This document shows, piece by piece, positions 33,169 to 42,330 of a DNA stretch of 64,000 nt. Position 1 is the first letter of the stretch. The number at the start of each line of letters is the position of its first letter. The notes beneath the pieces were generated by a model. The model ran no database searches. It saw only the letters and a program-made list of their open reading frames with translations, and was not told where the DNA came from. The position numbers were made by a program, and so were the translations under genes. Location: positions 46,804 to 110,803 of the forward strand of contig NZ_QAAD01000013.1 in assembly GCF_003046625.1 (NCBI RefSeq), written 5' to 3'. This stretch comes from Mangrovibacterium marinum (GTDB taxonomy: Bacteria > Bacteroidota > Bacteroidia > Bacteroidales > Prolixibacteraceae).

Positions 33169-33300
33169 ATGAAAACTTTATTTGCCAACAACGAAAAAAA
33201 CATTTTTGACACATTCGAAGTATTAACAAAAGACGAATTAAACGAAGTCAAGGGTGGAATTAGCCGGGACATGGATCTGTATGTAGAAGATCTCGAGTAA
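33169..33300 (+). CDS. 43-aa microgene with a double-glycine leader (putative secreted peptide)
   Basis: The ATG at 33169 opens 43 codons ending in TAA. Residues 1-30 form a leader with the pattern FEVLTKDELNEVKGG, closely matching the double-glycine leaders of Bacteroidota natural-product/bacteriocin-type precursors. After Gly29-Gly30 there is a 13-residue acidic core, ISRDMDLYVEDLE, without cysteines. No C39-peptidase ABC transporter is nearby. It sits 105 bp from the divergent TPR-CHAT protease gene and 313 bp before the anti-sigma-like TPR gene. The leader match is clear by eye; processing and function are inferred. Confidence 0.65.
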   Translation: MKTLFANNEKNIFDTFEVLTKDELNEVKGGISRDMDLYVEDLE

Positions 33301-33613
33301 AACCTACGCCTAATCAACCTAGTGTCGTAAACACTGCAATTCACTCAACTTAAAGGACTAACGACTTCAATAAGCAAATCTATAGCTTAACACGAAATCG
33401 AAACTAATCCTCTAAAAAAGCGGAAAACCGATAATTACAATAATTATCACAACATTTACTAAAAGTCATTTTGACAGACATTTTATCGAATATACTGTAC
33501 AAAAACAGCGAGACTTACAATTCATAATAGTCAATACTGTTCATCATTTATAATACAAGATATTCGAACGATTCTAAAAAGTTCTTTGTGTGCTAAAAAG
33601 AAAAATCAGAAAG
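33301..33613. other. AT-rich intergenic region between the microgene and the TPR gene
   Basis: No gene was recognised. The region is strongly AT-rich and presumably carries the promoter of the 508-aa protein, but no box fits the consensus well (GTTCTTTG at 33581 is a partial match). Confidence 0.4.
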
Positions 33614-35140
33614 ATGATACGCAAATCAGACATAACCCAATACATTGACAGGTACCTCAACCAGGAGTTGACCGACGACGAGTTGACGGACTTCAATGCA
33701 GAAATGGCCATCAACCCGGACATTGAAGAGGAGATTGCTCTTCAGCAGGACATTGAAGCAGCCATAAGCGAAACTGACATTACCGCATTACGAGCCAATA
33801 TGCAAGCTGTTATTGCAGAGGAGTCGGCTCAGCGCGATTTGGTCGACTATTCCGACTACAGTTTCGAGCTATCAGAAGATATGTCATCTTTCAACCAATT
33901 TAAGTCATCGGTCAGTATCAGCGACATCGTAGCCTTTGCAGAGAGTTTACCCAAACTTCACTTGGCGCAATACAAAATCGCTGAAAAAGAAAACATTCAC
34001 CCGTACTACAAAGAACAAATTGAAGAGCAAAATGCTTCCGACGAAGAGTTTCTGCTAAGCCCGGAGGACGAGGCAATATTTGCCGAAGTTGAGCAAGCTA
34101 TGGCCGAACGCGAGATCTCCGAATTACGCGATAACTTGCAGCACATTGCAGCCAACATGCCGGCGCACGAATACGACTCGAAAGAACTGGACGAGTACAT
34201 TAACCAGGAAATGGATCCAAACTTCCTGCACGATTTCGAAAGCGAACTGGCAGTCAACGAAGGACTAATGAAAGACGTGGAGCTGTACAGACACGTTGAC
34301 CAGGCTATTGGTGAAACCGACATTATGGATCTGAGAGCCAGCTTATCGCAAATCCACCAAACCGAATCGTCGACATCGCACAAAATTGAGGAAATTGACC
34401 GATATCTTAATTCAGAACTGGACGAGGACGAACGCTCTTCATTTGAGAATGAATTAACGCAAAACCCTGATTTGGCTGCGGAACTGGAGTTACACAAAGA
34501 GATTGCTCAGGCTTTGGTTGAAGATGATGTTATGAATCTTCGCGATCAGCTGGACGGAATCAGCGAAAAAGTTCTGCGGGAAAGACGAAAAGAACGGTCA
34601 TTTGTTGCCCGAATACCACGCTCCCGAATTACTGCCGCCACCATCGCTGCATCGTTAATTCTGCTGATTGGTATCACCAGTCTGCTGAAGCGAAACAGCA
34701 CCGGAAACGAAGAAAAATTGTACAGTCAATATTTCCGCCCCTACGAAGCAACAGGTATATTCCGCTCGAGTAACAGCGACTTGGACAGTAAAATAAACCT
34801 GGCTTTGCATAAGTACAACGCAGCTGAGTATACGGAAGCCATCAACCTATTCGAAGAAGTTTTACAAAGTGACCTGCACAACCCGGTTGGGAATTTTTAC
34901 CAGGGAATGTCGTTCCAGGAACTTGGCAAGTACGATCGTGCAATCCACTCCTACAACGAAGTCATTAAAGCAAAAAATAACCTCTTTGTCGAACAGGCAG
35001 AATGGTACGCAGCACTGTGCTACATGCAAAACGACAATCGCCGAAAAGCCTATAAACAGTTTAAGCAAATAGCTGAAAACAATGGCTACTACAGCGAAAA
35101 AGCCTCAGCGATTCTGCGAAAACTGGCCGACTTAGAATAG
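33614..35140 (+). CDS. membrane TPR protein with four anti-sigma-like repeats
   Basis: A 508-aa protein not assigned to a named family. The cytoplasmic N-terminal part has four copies of an acidic helical module of about 60 residues (about 6-66, 112-178, 190-247, 257-316), each ending in a pattern like AI.E.DI..LR..L..I (ISETDITALRANM, MAEREISELRDNL, IGETDIMDLRASL, LVEDDVMNLRDQL). The module resembles the start of anti-sigma factors (IDRYLNSELDEDERSSFENEL) but lacks zinc ligands. A transmembrane helix follows at about 339-358, then about three TPR units (392-507) in the periplasm. The ATG at 33614 is preferred to the GTG at 33590. A role as anti-sigma factor for the 29.4-kb sigma gene is inferred. 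Confidence 0.75.
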   Translation: MIRKSDITQYIDRYLNQELTDDELTDFNAEMAINPDIEEEIALQQDIEAAISETDITALRANMQAVIAEESAQRDLVDYSDYSFELSEDMSSFNQFKSSVSISDIVAFAESLPKLHLAQYKIAEKENIHPYYKEQIEEQNASDEEFLLSPEDEAIFAEVEQAMAEREISELRDNLQHIAANMPAHEYDSKELDEYINQEMDPNFLHDFESELAVNEGLMKDVELYRHVDQAIGETDIMDLRASLSQIHQTESSTSHKIEEIDRYLNSELDEDERSSFENELTQNPDLAAELELHKEIAQALVEDDVMNLRDQLDGISEKVLRERRKERSFVARIPRSRITAATIAASLILLIGITSLLKRNSTGNEEKLYSQYFRPYEATGIFRSSNSDLDSKINLALHKYNAAEYTEAINLFEEVLQSDLHNPVGNFYQGMSFQELGKYDRAIHSYNEVIKAKNNLFVEQAEWYAALCYMQNDNRRKAYKQFKQIAENNGYYSEKASAILRKLADLE

Positions 35141-35366
35141 CATTACAAAACAACTTAATACAGATATCACGATTAATGAGCAAATAAAGATTTCGCGTTC
35201 ACACTAACAATCCTTATTCCTTTATCCTTAGTTCAATTATCCGTTAGGAACGCAAACAAAATCTTTCGGTATTCAACAACGAAAATCCTTAATTTCCGAT
35301 CTGTTCAATCGGTACACCGAATACCTTCCTTTTGCAAATAAATGGTTTCAATTATAATGGTTAATT

Positions 35367-35400
35367 AAAAGCCCGGATTTAAAGTCCGGGCTTTTCTTGT
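35367..35400 (+). terminator. rho-independent terminator downstream of the TPR gene
   Basis: A perfect stem, AAAAGCCCGGA (35367-35377) with TCCGGGCTTTT (35385-35395), then CTTGTTTTC. It is about 225 bp after the stop of the 508-aa protein. Confidence 0.8.
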
Positions 35401-35549
35401 TTTCTCTGAAAGTCTCTTCGGGTGATGCGGTTTCCAAACCGCATCGGGGATACCTTGAATGGTGATTTAGCTTGAAGCTGGAGTCACGGCTCACTTTGTC
35501 GCAAACTTGTATTAATGGGCGTTGTTCCAAACCCGACTACTTTTTCTAT

Positions 35550-35635
35550 TTCTACTTTTGATCAAATAGGAACCTTGTCCTACCGGACGGGTTTTCATTT
35601 TTGTACTGACACAAAAACGAAACAAAAAGGTCATG
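35550..35635 (+). repeat. dispersed repeat family B, copy 1
   Basis: CTACTTTTGATCAAATAGGAA followed by TTGTCCTACCGGAC and GGTTTTCATTTTTG, GACAC and AAAACGAAACAAAAA. It recurs in part at 36069-36132 and at 43515-43562. Confidence 0.75.
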
Positions 35636-35822
35636 GCTGATTTTTATCTGCAACCGCCATCTGCCGAAAAGCTAAGTTCAGCCGGGTGATCTCCGTCTCA
35701 CGACGGAGCTTCCCGGCTTCTCTAAGCTTTTCGTTTGATTCCGGCTTTGATAAAAATAGGCCACTCGGTCCCAATTCCTCCTCGCTGATCAAAAGATCTC
35801 CTTGCTCGTTGACGCTGTTTTG

Positions 35823-35914
35823 GACAACAACTTGATAACTTTTGAAAACCACGACAACAGCATAGTCGAAAAATAGTAAACTTTCATCCCTGTTGCTGAT
35901 TCCCCGGAATCATG
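35823..35914 (+). repeat. dispersed repeat family A, copy R2
   Basis: Matches R1 and R3 over GATAACTTTTGAAAACCACGAC..CAGCATAGTCGAAAAATAGTAAACTTTCATCCCTGTTG.TGATTCCCCGGAATCAT, read here in separate short blocks. Confidence 0.8.
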
Positions 35915-36068
35915 AAGTTTTTCTTTGAAAGTCCCTTCGGCTGGGGCTATTTCCAAACCGCATCGGGGATGCCGCTGAATTTCGGTTCAGCTTACCCCGG
36001 AAGTAAAAACTCATTTTATAGCAAACTTACTGATGGGAGATCCCTCCTGGCCTTTTTTTCAATGCCGA

Positions 36069-36132
36069 AATTTTGTCCTATCGGAAAGGTTTTCATTTTT
36101 GGAGTGACACCAAAACGAAACAAAAAAAAAGG
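36069..36132 (+). repeat. dispersed repeat family B, copy 2
   Basis: TTTTGTCCTATCGGAAAGG, TTTTCATTTTTGGAGTGACAC and CAAAACGAAACAAAAA align with copy 1, 500 bp upstream. Confidence 0.7.
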
Positions 36133-36179
36133 GAACTGCACCCGGGCTAATTCCTGCTCTCTGATTTTATGGAAAAAAA

Positions 36180-37313
36180 CTAGTTCTTTTTCGATCCTTT
36201 ATACATTTCGTATTTGCGGAAACTGCATTCGAGCGATCCGTTGTACAAAGGTATTTTCACCGCCGGCTTTAAGCCGAGCCATTTCAGACAGGCATTGGTA
36301 CTGATGATCCAAACCTCGGTATCCTGAAAGCCGTGCTTCAGCTTTTCGCCGATCATCTGATACAAGGCCTCGTCGCCGGTTTGAATGCGCTCACCATAAG
36401 GCGGGTTAAAAATCAAAAAGTCGCAGCCGGCTTTCTTCTCAAGCGATTTAAAATCGGCAACCTTAAAGATGACCGAATCATCGACCAGAGCCTTTTCGGC
36501 ATGCTGAAAGGCCGTATTAATATACCGCCGATCGATGTCGGAGCCATAGATCATAAAGTCGGTCTCGCGATGATTTTTCACAGCCTTTATCCGTTGAAAG
36601 AGCTCCGGATCGTAATCCTTCCAGTTTTCGAACGCATAGCTACGCCCCACTTCGCCGGGAAGAACATTCTTGGCCATCATGGCGGCCTCAATCGCAATGG
36701 TTCCGGAGCCGCACATCGGGTCAGTCAGCGTGCTTTGCTCGTCCCAGCCACTAAGTTTCAGCATACCGGCGGCCAGCACCTCGCTAATGGGAGCCTCGTG
36801 CCGGCCAAGGCGATAACCTCGTTTGTGGAGCGACTCGCCGCTACTATCCAGCGACACCGTACAGGCATTATTGGTAATATGCAAGTTAACCACCACCTGC
36901 GGATTACGCGCATCCACCGAGGGGCGCTTCTCGCCCACCTTGCGAAAACGATCGACAATGGCATCCTTCAATTTCAGGGATGCAAACATCGAGTTGTTGA
37001 ACAGATCGCTGAACACAACACTCTGAACCGCAAACGTTTTGTCGGAATCGAAATATTGTTCCCACTTAATCTTCAGCGCCTGATGATACAAATCATCGAC
37101 CCGCAGGATCTTAAAATTCCGGATATTGACCAGCACCTTCAGCGCGGTGCGCAGGCTGTAGTTGGCCTTATAAATCATCTCCGTGGTTCCGGAGAAATAA
37201 ACAGCGCGACGAGCCACCTGTACATCGTCGGCATTCAGTTCGAGCAATTCCTGCGCCAGCACTTCTTCCAGTCCGGCGTAGGTGGTTGCCACCAAGGGAT
37301 AAGTTTCAATCAT
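36180..37313 (-). CDS. THUMP-domain class I RNA methyltransferase (RlmL/RlmK-N type)
   Basis: A 377-aa SAM-dependent methyltransferase that probably makes N2-methylguanine in 23S rRNA. The N-terminal ferredoxin-like/THUMP region (about 1-155) includes TTYAGLEEVLAQEL. In the catalytic domain, LTDPMCGSGTIAIEAA (about 195-210) is motif I and FLIFNPPYGERI (about 300-311) is the NPPY-type active-site motif. RGYRLGRHEAPISEVLAAGML is typical of this group. It corresponds to the N-terminal half of E. coli RlmKL. It lies 11 bp after cysE on the same strand. Confidence 0.9.
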   Translation of the reverse strand: MIETYPLVATTYAGLEEVLAQELLELNADDVQVARRAVYFSGTTEMIYKANYSLRTALKVLVNIRNFKILRVDDLYHQALKIKWEQYFDSDKTFAVQSVVFSDLFNNSMFASLKLKDAIVDRFRKVGEKRPSVDARNPQVVVNLHITNNACTVSLDSSGESLHKRGYRLGRHEAPISEVLAAGMLKLSGWDEQSTLTDPMCGSGTIAIEAAMMAKNVLPGEVGRSYAFENWKDYDPELFQRIKAVKNHRETDFMIYGSDIDRRYINTAFQHAEKALVDDSVIFKVADFKSLEKKAGCDFLIFNPPYGERIQTGDEALYQMIGEKLKHGFQDTEVWIISTNACLKWLGLKPAVKIPLYNGSLECSFRKYEMYKGSKKN

Positions 37314-37324
37314 GAATATATACG

Positions 37325-38266
37325 TTAAATTCCGGCTCCATCTTTAAAAGAAGATTCCCGGGCTTTAAATTGAAGGACTCTCGAATTAGGAGCAACATTG
37401 TTAGTCACCCAGACGTTACCACCAATCACCGAATCGCGGCCAATGCGGATACGGCCCAGGATGGTTGCCTGCGCATAAATAATCACATTGTCTTCCACAA
37501 TCGGGTGACGGGGCACGCCTTTGATGGGATTACCATCCTCATCGAGCGGGAAGCTTTTGGCCCCAAGGGTAACCCCCTGATAAAGCTTCACATTACTTCC
37601 GATAATACAGGTTGAACCGATCACCACACCGGTTCCGTGATCGATGGTAAACGATTCGCCAATCTCGGCTTTGGGGTGAATATCGATTCCTGTTTCGGAG
37701 TGCGCCATTTCGGCAATAATGCGCGGTATTAAAGGCACGCCCAGCTGCAACAGACGGTGTGCAATACGATAGTTTGAAATTGCCCGCACTGCCGGATAAC
37801 AATAGATCACCTCGCTGCGACTTTTGGCGGCCGGGTCGCCCACGAACGCCGCTTCAACATCGGTCACCAAAATGCGGCGGATCTCGGGCAAAAACGAAAT
37901 AAAATCGGCTGCCAGGCTTTGCGCATAGCGCTCACGCTCTTTGAAATCGACCTCTTCCTTTCGGTCGCAGGTAAAGCACAGGCCAGCCAGGATTTGTTCC
38001 GACAACAAGGCAAACAGCTCGTCGACATAAACCCCCATGTAATGACGCAGGGAATCCTGCCGCAAGGTTGTATTACCGAAATAACCGGGGAACAAAATCT
38101 CCCGCACCATATTTACGATCCTGGCCAGCTTCTCGGACGATGGCACCGGTTCGCCTAAACGATGTTCGTGACATACAACCTCGTAGGTTTTCGGGTCTGC
38201 CAACTGATCAACCGTATGGTTGATTTTTGAAAGTAAATTATTTTCAGATTGCATTTTTCGAGTCAT
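37325..38266 (-). CDS. cysE: serine O-acetyltransferase (EpsC/CysE type)
   Basis: Acetylates L-serine with acetyl-CoA to give O-acetylserine, the substrate of the adjacent cysK product. The 313-aa protein has an N-terminal helical region and a left-handed beta-helix of hexapeptide repeats from about residue 195 ([24 protein letters not shown], where His is catalytic; [31 protein letters not shown]). Its start overlaps the cysK end by 23 bp (11 bp if the second ATG at 38254 is used), consistent with coupled translation of the cysteine pair. Confidence 0.93.
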   Translation of the reverse strand: MTRKMQSENNLLSKINHTVDQLADPKTYEVVCHEHRLGEPVPSSEKLARIVNMVREILFPGYFGNTTLRQDSLRHYMGVYVDELFALLSEQILAGLCFTCDRKEEVDFKERERYAQSLAADFISFLPEIRRILVTDVEAAFVGDPAAKSRSEVIYCYPAVRAISNYRIAHRLLQLGVPLIPRIIAEMAHSETGIDIHPKAEIGESFTIDHGTGVVIGSTCIIGSNVKLYQGVTLGAKSFPLDEDGNPIKGVPRHPIVEDNVIIYAQATILGRIRIGRDSVIGGNVWVTNNVAPNSRVLQFKARESSFKDGAGI

Positions 38267-39182
38267 TAAATAAGGTTGTACTTAAATAGCGTTCGCCGGT
38301 ATCGCAAACAATCACCACCAGATGTTTGCCTTTATTTTCCGGACGACGGGCAATTTGCAGGGCCGCATATACATTGGCTCCGGACGAAATTCCGCAAAGA
38401 ATTCCCTCTTCCCGGGCCAGGCGACGGGCGGTTTCGAAAGCATCGTCATCGGCTACCGGCAAGATTTCGTTGTAGGCATTTGTATTTAAAACGGCTGGAA
38501 TAAATCCGGCGCCAATGCCCTGTATTTTATGCGATCCGGGAGGATTTCCCGAAAGCACCGCCGAGCTGCAGGGCTCTACAACCACCGAATACAGATCTGG
38601 CTTCACTTCCTTCAGGGCTTCGGAAACCCCGGTGATGGTTCCACCGGTTCCGGCGCCGGCCACAAAAATATCGACCTTGCCCTCGGTATCGTTCCAGATT
38701 TCCTGGGCAGTGGTCAGCCGGTGTATCTCCACATTGGCCGGGTTTTCGAACTGCATGGGGATAAAGGAATTTTCGATCGCGGCAGCCAAATCATTGGCCT
38801 TGGCAATGGCTTCCTTCATTCCGCCTTTGGCCGAGGTCAGCACCAGTTCGGCACCATAAGCGTTGAGCAACATGCGCCGCTCGACCGACACACTTTCGGG
38901 CATCACAATTTTAAGCTGATAACCGCGAACAGCACACACCATAGCCAAACCGATTCCGGTATTACCGCTTGTGGGTTCAATGATCACCGTTTCGGGGTTG
39001 ATCAACTGTTTTTGCTCGGCAGCACGAATCATGGCATACGCCAGGCGATCTTTCACCGATCCGCCGGGATTTTGCGATTCGAGCTTCACATACACCTTGG
39101 CGCAACAGTCGTGTGCCAGGCGGTTCAGCCGTACCAGCGGTGTGCCGCCAATAAGTTCCAATACATCTGATGCTATTTTCAT
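38244..39182 (-). CDS. cysK: cysteine synthase A (O-acetylserine thiol-lyase)
   Basis: A PLP enzyme joining sulfide and O-acetylserine to make cysteine. The 312-aa protein has the PLP lysine at Lys44 in NPGGSVKDR, the substrate loop PTSGNTGIG, and the phosphate-binding [10 protein letters not shown]. The ATG at 39182 gives the standard start [19 protein letters not shown]; an in-frame ATG 10 codons upstream is less likely. It is the first gene of a cysK-cysE-methyltransferase operon. Confidence 0.95.
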   Translation of the reverse strand: MKIASDVLELIGGTPLVRLNRLAHDCCAKVYVKLESQNPGGSVKDRLAYAMIRAAEQKQLINPETVIIEPTSGNTGIGLAMVCAVRGYQLKIVMPESVSVERRMLLNAYGAELVLTSAKGGMKEAIAKANDLAAAIENSFIPMQFENPANVEIHRLTTAQEIWNDTEGKVDIFVAGAGTGGTITGVSEALKEVKPDLYSVVVEPCSSAVLSGNPPGSHKIQGIGAGFIPAVLNTNAYNEILPVADDDAFETARRLAREEGILCGISSGANVYAALQIARRPENKGKHLVVIVCDTGERYLSTTLFNDSKNAI

Positions 39183-39295
39183 GATTTCAGTTTTAGTGCT
39201 TAACGCGATCATTACAGGCGAACATGCGCCATTTCAGACCAAACAAAAGTCATCTTTTTCGCACTGATTCGCAAATAATTCAACGTTGCAAAAGG

Positions 39296-39814
39296 CTAAA
39301 AGTTGAAGTTCTGAATGGCTTGCACTGCATTTTGGATGCGCGAAGGTCCTTCACCGCCAATCTCGACAAAGGGTAAGTCGAGCTTCTGCAATTCGCGTTT
39401 ATACTGTTGAAAGAGTTTTTCGCGTTGCTCGCCCCCATTCTCGCGCAGCGGGTCGGGTTCCCAGGGGATATCGGGCCGGCAGAGCAGATACAGGTGAACC
39501 GGCCGGTCGTGCAGAGCCTGATCGAGCCACTGCGGGCGACGCCGGTACACCCAGTCGAACCACACTTTGGTAACAAACAGCCAGGTATCCAGGAACGCAA
39601 AATCGCCGGCCGAGGCCAGCGCCTGATCATACTGAGCAATCTGCCCGCGGGCAATGGCTTCAACATCCTGGTAGGTGTAATGGCTTGGTTTGCCTTCGAG
39701 ATAGCTGCGTGCAAATTCCGGGAAGCAGGATCCGCCAAATTGCCGGGCCAGCTCTCGGGTGAGCGTACTTTTCGCGGTCGACTCGGGGCCGGTGAGTACA
39801 ATAATTTTTGTCAT
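39296..39814 (-). CDS. ribosylnicotinamide kinase (NadR C-terminal-like)
   Basis: A 172-aa P-loop kinase corresponding to the ribosylnicotinamide-kinase domain of NadR. It has a P-loop variant GPESTAKST at residues 8-16 and the family motifs FPEFARSYL, FLDTWLFVTKVW and YLLCRPDIPWEPDPLR. It lacks the NMN-adenylyltransferase and DNA-binding domains of E. coli NadR. The start overlaps the pnuC stop (ATGA), so nicotinamide riboside brought in by PnuC can be phosphorylated to NMN and trapped. Confidence 0.9.
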   Translation of the reverse strand: MTKIIVLTGPESTAKSTLTRELARQFGGSCFPEFARSYLEGKPSHYTYQDVEAIARGQIAQYDQALASAGDFAFLDTWLFVTKVWFDWVYRRRPQWLDQALHDRPVHLYLLCRPDIPWEPDPLRENGGEQREKLFQQYKRELQKLDLPFVEIGGEGPSRIQNAVQAIQNFNF

Positions 39815-40431
39815 CGGGCAGCCTTTACCGGTTGAACCTGCACATCGTTTAACTCTTTACGCCATTGCCAATAGCCGGCCACGGCCATCACGGTGTACAC
39901 CGAGAAAAGCACCACCGTTGGCCACAAGCCTTTAAAGGCATAAAGGCCGGTCGACAGGGCATCGACAAAAACCCAAATCAGCCAGTGCTCGATGTATTTG
40001 CGCGCCAGCATCCAGGTGGCCACCAGGCTTAGCGCAGTGGTGATGGCATCGCCAACGGGGATGGGCGAATCGGTGTAATGTTGCAGCACAAACTCAATCA
40101 ACAAAAACGAACCAACAGTGGCCAACAGCAGCCACAGCCATAAATGGCGCGGTGTTCGGCTCACTTCGAGCCGGGCTTGCTGTTGGGTATCGCCTTTCAG
40201 CCAAACATACCAGCCGTAAAAGCTCACCACCACATAGTAGCCTTGCAGAGCCATGTCGGCGTAAAATTTACTCACGAAAAACACATAAATGTACAAGGCC
40301 GATGTGAGTAATCCCACCGGCCATGTTAAAATGTTTTGCTTTATGGAAAGGAATATATAAACGATTCCTAAAACAGCGGCTGTTGTTTGCACCCAGTTGG
40401 CAACCAGCCATGCACTAATCTGATCAATCAT
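39811..40431 (-). CDS. pnuC: nicotinamide riboside transporter PnuC
   Basis: A 206-aa integral membrane protein with about seven hydrophobic segments. The family pattern includes IKQNILTWPVGLLTSALYIYVFF, QGYYVVVSFYGWYVW and HWLIWVFVDALSTGLYAFKGLW. PnuC proteins import nicotinamide riboside by facilitated diffusion. Some relatives (PnuT) carry thiamine, but the coupled NR-kinase gene favours nicotinamide riboside. The ATG at 40431 overlaps the end of the S41 protease gene by 8 bp; a longer open frame upstream lies inside that gene. Confidence 0.92.
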   Translation of the reverse strand: MIDQISAWLVANWVQTTAAVLGIVYIFLSIKQNILTWPVGLLTSALYIYVFFVSKFYADMALQGYYVVVSFYGWYVWLKGDTQQQARLEVSRTPRHLWLWLLLATVGSFLLIEFVLQHYTDSPIPVGDAITTALSLVATWMLARKYIEHWLIWVFVDALSTGLYAFKGLWPTVVLFSVYTVMAVAGYWQWRKELNDVQVQPVKAAR

Positions 40432-42052
40432 TTGTTCGTTGTTCTGCCAATATGTTGTCGTAGGTTGAAGCATTCTCCAGCACCTCGACAGCTTTTTGAA
40501 TAATTTCGTCGTCCGCATTAACGACCTGGTAATAATACGAAGTTCCGAACAAATCGCGGGCGATCATGGCCTTTGCCTGGCGCTTTATTAACGGTTTGGC
40601 AAAAGAGACGCTCTCGTCGGTTCCTTCAATATCGGCTTTCTCGGCTTCGGCCATGATGCCGGCAACAAAATCGTCGTCAACAGCAAAAGCAGCCAGATAC
40701 TTGTCGAATGCCGGATAGCGTTTCTGCAAGTCCTCGCGATGAACATCCAGGTAACTCAAGATGGATGAGTTCAGGATGTTGCGGCGCACCAGCTGGTTGA
40801 AAAAAATGTAATTGGCCGAGGTGTCGAGCGGCACAAAAATATCGGGCATAATACCGCCGCCGCCGTAAACGGTTCGCTTACTGTTTAAGGTAGCGTAGCT
40901 TTGGCTTTCGTCAAAATGAATACTGTCGGCCGAGAACAGCTCCCCACTCTCCATGCGGTGCAGGTAGTCACTGCGATATTCTTTCAGCCCCTTGTCGTAT
41001 GGTTTTTGGATGCAGCGACCGCTGGGCGTGTAGTAATGTGCCGTTGTGAGACGTACGATAGAGCCATCGGTTAGCGGGAAAGGCTGTTGCACCAGGCCTT
41101 TGCCAAACGAGCGGCGACCGATAATCAATCCGCGGTCCCAATCCTGGATGGCACCCGAGACGATTTCGCTGGCCGAGGCCGATCCTTCGTCAATGAGCAC
41201 AATCAGGCGGCCCTGTTCAAAGTCGCCAATGCCCGACGATTTATATTCTTTGCGGCGGTCGTTGGTTCCTTCGGTATACACCACCAGCTCGTCGGCCCCC
41301 AGAAACTGATCGGCCAGCCTGATGGCTTCGCGCAGGTAGCCGCCACCATTACCACGCAGGTCGAGCACCAGGTTTTCCGGCTGCCCATCTTTTTTCAATT
41401 GTGCAAAAGCCTCGTCGAACTCTTTACCTGTTGTCGCTGCAAAGCGGTTAATTTTGATGTAGCCGGTTTGCTCATTCAGCATATAGGCCGCATCGAGGCT
41501 GTAAAGCGGAATTTTATCGCGGATGATGGTGAAGTCCAGCAGCCCCGACTCGGTGCGGCGTTGAATTTTCAGATCGACGCGGGTACCTTTATCGCCGCGC
41601 AGCATATCGGTAACGTCGGAGTTTTGCAGCCCCACGCCGGCAATATTTTTGCCATCGACGGCCATAATGCGGTCGCCGGCCATCAGCCCGACTTTTTCCG
41701 ACGGCCCCCCGGGAATGGTAGTGACCACCATCAGTGTGTCGCGCAAAATGTTGAATGAAATACCGATTCCCTCGAAGCTTCCCACCAGGGGTTCATTCAT
41801 TTTTTCCACTTCTTCTTTGGAAATATAAACCGAGTGCGGGTCGAGCTTGGCCAGCATCGACACAATGGCATCTTCGGTTAACTGATCCACGTCGGTTGAA
41901 TCGACATAGTAACTATCGATCAGCCGCAGCAAGCGCCCAAATTTAATCATGTCGCCTTGCACGTCCTGTGCCTGAACGGGTGCTGCCATCATCAGGCCGA
42001 TTGCCAGCACCAACGTGCTAGTACAAGCTTTCAGGCTCCAAATCCATCTCAT
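40424..42052 (-). CDS. S41 family C-terminal processing protease
   Basis: A 542-aa secreted protease with a signal peptide (cut near ...AAPVQAQ, residue 29), an N-terminal helical segment, and a PDZ domain (about 90-170: GIGISFNILRDTLMVVTTIPGGPSEKVGLMAGDRI). In the S41 catalytic core the nucleophile serine lies in EGSASASEI (289-297) and the general-base lysine is Lys318 in SFGKG. A C-terminal helical extension (from about 430) is common in Bacteroidota members. It cuts misfolded or specific periplasmic proteins from the C-terminus. It is the first gene of the operon with pnuC and the NR kinase; this link is by position and need not be functional. Confidence 0.93.
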   Translation of the reverse strand: MRWIWSLKACTSTLVLAIGLMMAAPVQAQDVQGDMIKFGRLLRLIDSYYVDSTDVDQLTEDAIVSMLAKLDPHSVYISKEEVEKMNEPLVGSFEGIGISFNILRDTLMVVTTIPGGPSEKVGLMAGDRIMAVDGKNIAGVGLQNSDVTDMLRGDKGTRVDLKIQRRTESGLLDFTIIRDKIPLYSLDAAYMLNEQTGYIKINRFAATTGKEFDEAFAQLKKDGQPENLVLDLRGNGGGYLREAIRLADQFLGADELVVYTEGTNDRRKEYKSSGIGDFEQGRLIVLIDEGSASASEIVSGAIQDWDRGLIIGRRSFGKGLVQQPFPLTDGSIVRLTTAHYYTPSGRCIQKPYDKGLKEYRSDYLHRMESGELFSADSIHFDESQSYATLNSKRTVYGGGGIMPDIFVPLDTSANYIFFNQLVRRNILNSSILSYLDVHREDLQKRYPAFDKYLAAFAVDDDFVAGIMAEAEKADIEGTDESVSFAKPLIKRQAKAMIARDLFGTSYYYQVVNADDEIIQKAVEVLENASTYDNILAEQRTND

Positions 42053-42262
42053 AAAATTATCCTCCTCTTTCCGTACCGGCCGATGCCGGCTAATTCATAA
42101 AAACGCCACCTTGGTGGCATAAAGCGCCGCCCTTGGTTGCGGACAGCTAAAAATAGAACAATATCGCTTATCCTCAAAACAGCGCGATGGCCGGAAATGT
42201 TTCTTCGGAAGGGGCCGGAGATGGCTTCGGTGGCGGGGGATCGTTTTGTATAGAGATTGCCA

Positions 42263-42321
42263 CCACTGCTGCACGATGGGGTCTTGGGATTATTCAATAG
42301 AGCAAAGAAGATTTGCGCGGG
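42263..42321 (+). repeat. left direct repeat bracketing the second toxin-antitoxin pair
   Basis: CCACTGCTGCACGATGGGG, TTGGGATTATTCAATAGAGC and GATTTGCGCGGG recur with few changes at 42891-42951 in the same orientation. Confidence 0.85.
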
Positions 42322-42330
42322 AACAGAACT

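Larger units (their letters stand above)
35141..36179. other. repeat-rich intergenic region
   Basis: About 1 kb with no convincing gene. It holds a terminator at 35367-35395, a perfect inverted repeat GATGCGGTTT-CC-AAACCGCATC at 35424-35445, two copies of repeat family B (35550-35635 and 36069-36132) and one of family A (35823-35914). A minus-strand open frame at 35631-35852 (73 codons) lies within repeats and its counterpart near 43.8 kb is interrupted, so it is probably not a gene. Confidence 0.6.

Noticed and set aside
35631..35852. 73-codon minus-strand open frame in the repeat region
   Set aside because: The related sequence near 43.8-43.95 kb carries a stop and a frame change, so it looks like repeat sequence rather than a gene.
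36333..37328. 331-codon plus-strand open frame over the RNA methyltransferase gene
   Set aside because: Antisense to a gene with all expected motifs; its product has no recognisable domain.
41087..41758. 223-codon open frame antisense to the S41 protease
   Set aside because: It lies wholly inside the S41 gene; the composition is that of an antisense frame.
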